Shown one piece after another: positions 63,741-64,000 of a stretch of DNA of 64,000 nucleotides. The notes beneath the pieces were generated by a model, which worked only from the letters and a program-made list of their open reading frames with translations, was not told the DNA's origin and made no database searches. The stretch covers positions 1 through 64,000 of the forward strand of contig JANXCW010000005.1 of NCBI GenBank assembly GCA_025059775.1. Direction: 5' to 3'. Source of the stretch: Armatimonadota bacterium. GTDB taxonomy: Bacteria > Sysuimicrobiota > Sysuimicrobiia > Sysuimicrobiales > Sysuimicrobiaceae. A program made the position numbers and the translations under genes. Within the stretch, counting starts at the first letter, position 1, and each line of letters opens with the position of its first letter.

Positions 63741-64000
63741 CTAGGAAGGGGTATCCGGGGTGTCAACGCATTCGCGGTTAGGGAGGTGAGGGCGCCCCTC
63801 CGGGGCGTCCTCCGGCACCAGGGGCAACGAGAAGCAAAAGGCACTCCCCTGTTCGGGCTGGCTGGTGGCCCAGATGCGGCCGCCCTGCATTTCCACCAGG
63901 TGCTTGGCGATGGCAAGCCCGAGCCCCGACCCTCCTTCCCGCCGGGTGCGGGAGCGCTCCGCCCGGTAAAACCGCTCGAAGATGTGCGGGAGGTCGTCTG
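63741..64000 (-). CDS. Sensor histidine kinase, C-terminal part (5' end outside window)
   Basis: Only the last 85 codons are in the window. They read DDLPHIFERFYRAERSRTRR (F box of the ATP-binding domain), GGSGLGLAIAKHLVEMQGGR (G2 box and following helix), then IWATSQPEQGSAFCFSLPLV, the end of a HATPase_c domain. A short non-conserved tail follows to the TAG at 63743-63741. It is the kinase of a two-component system; the sensor domain and partner regulator lie beyond the right edge. Confidence 0.9.
   Translation of the reverse strand, partial: DDLPHIFERFYRAERSRTRREGGSGLGLAIAKHLVEMQGGRIWATSQPEQGSAFCFSLPLVPEDAPEGRPHLPNRECVDTPDTPS

Overview
The window is one contiguous stretch of a high-GC bacterial chromosome (roughly two thirds G+C by eye), densely coded, with many genes overlapping by 1-14 bases through GTGA or ATGA junctions. 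Gene order is of the Firmicutes/Chloroflexota/Armatimonadota kind: recO-glyQ-glyS-dgt-dnaG-rpoD, hisS-aspS-rarA, an L7Ae-type gene before rpsL, zinc-type S14, S4 and L36, and ecfA1-ecfA2-ecfT after rplQ. An archaeal-style NurA-HerA-SbcD-SbcC operon and a CRISPR-type CARF-HEPN protein suggest a thermophile or a deep-branching uncultured lineage. The species cannot be fixed from sequence alone.

Layout. 1-2061: 3' part of a CARF-HEPN protein, a 430-base gap and an RDD membrane protein. 2100-10371 (minus): a sugar-acid or amino-sugar operon with a reductase-like gene, nanE, an ABC solute-binding protein and two permeases, an FAD oxidoreductase, a DUF4127 protein and a broken ROK kinase. 10461-13129: two tandem mgtE genes. 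13130-22630: recO, a small membrane protein, glyQ, glyS, dgt, dnaG, rpoD and ahcY. 22656-25046: a frameshifted luciferase-like gene, comF and a nucleotidyltransferase. 25221-29647: hisS, aspS, rarA. 29741-30535 (minus): a beta-hydroxyacid-dehydrogenase-like gene with an apparently leaderless promoter.

30788-51831 is the fused str-S10-spc-alpha ribosomal superoperon, from the L7Ae-like gene through rpsL, rpsG, fusA (no tuf follows), the S10 and spc clusters, secY, adk, map, infA, rpmJ, the alpha cluster and the ECF transporter module. The rplB ribosome-binding site and start are tandemly duplicated.

51897-60026 is the most striking region. A promoter of good form carries a Gram-positive-type LexA box (CGAAC-N4-GTTCG) inside its 17-base spacer and drives nurA, herA, sbcD (Mre11) and sbcC (Rad50). 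A DGQHR-domain (DndB-like) gene follows on the same strand after 58 bases. This looks like an SOS-inducible DNA-end-resection module with a possible link to DNA-modification sensing or defence. 60103-64000 holds a LigM-type tetrahydrofolate-dependent O-demethylase, the wreck of a family 5 solute-binding protein, a lower-GC zinc alcohol dehydrogenase, tRNA-Ile(GAT) and the 3' end of a sensor histidine kinase gene.

All assignments come from reading the sequence and recalling family motifs; no database search was run.
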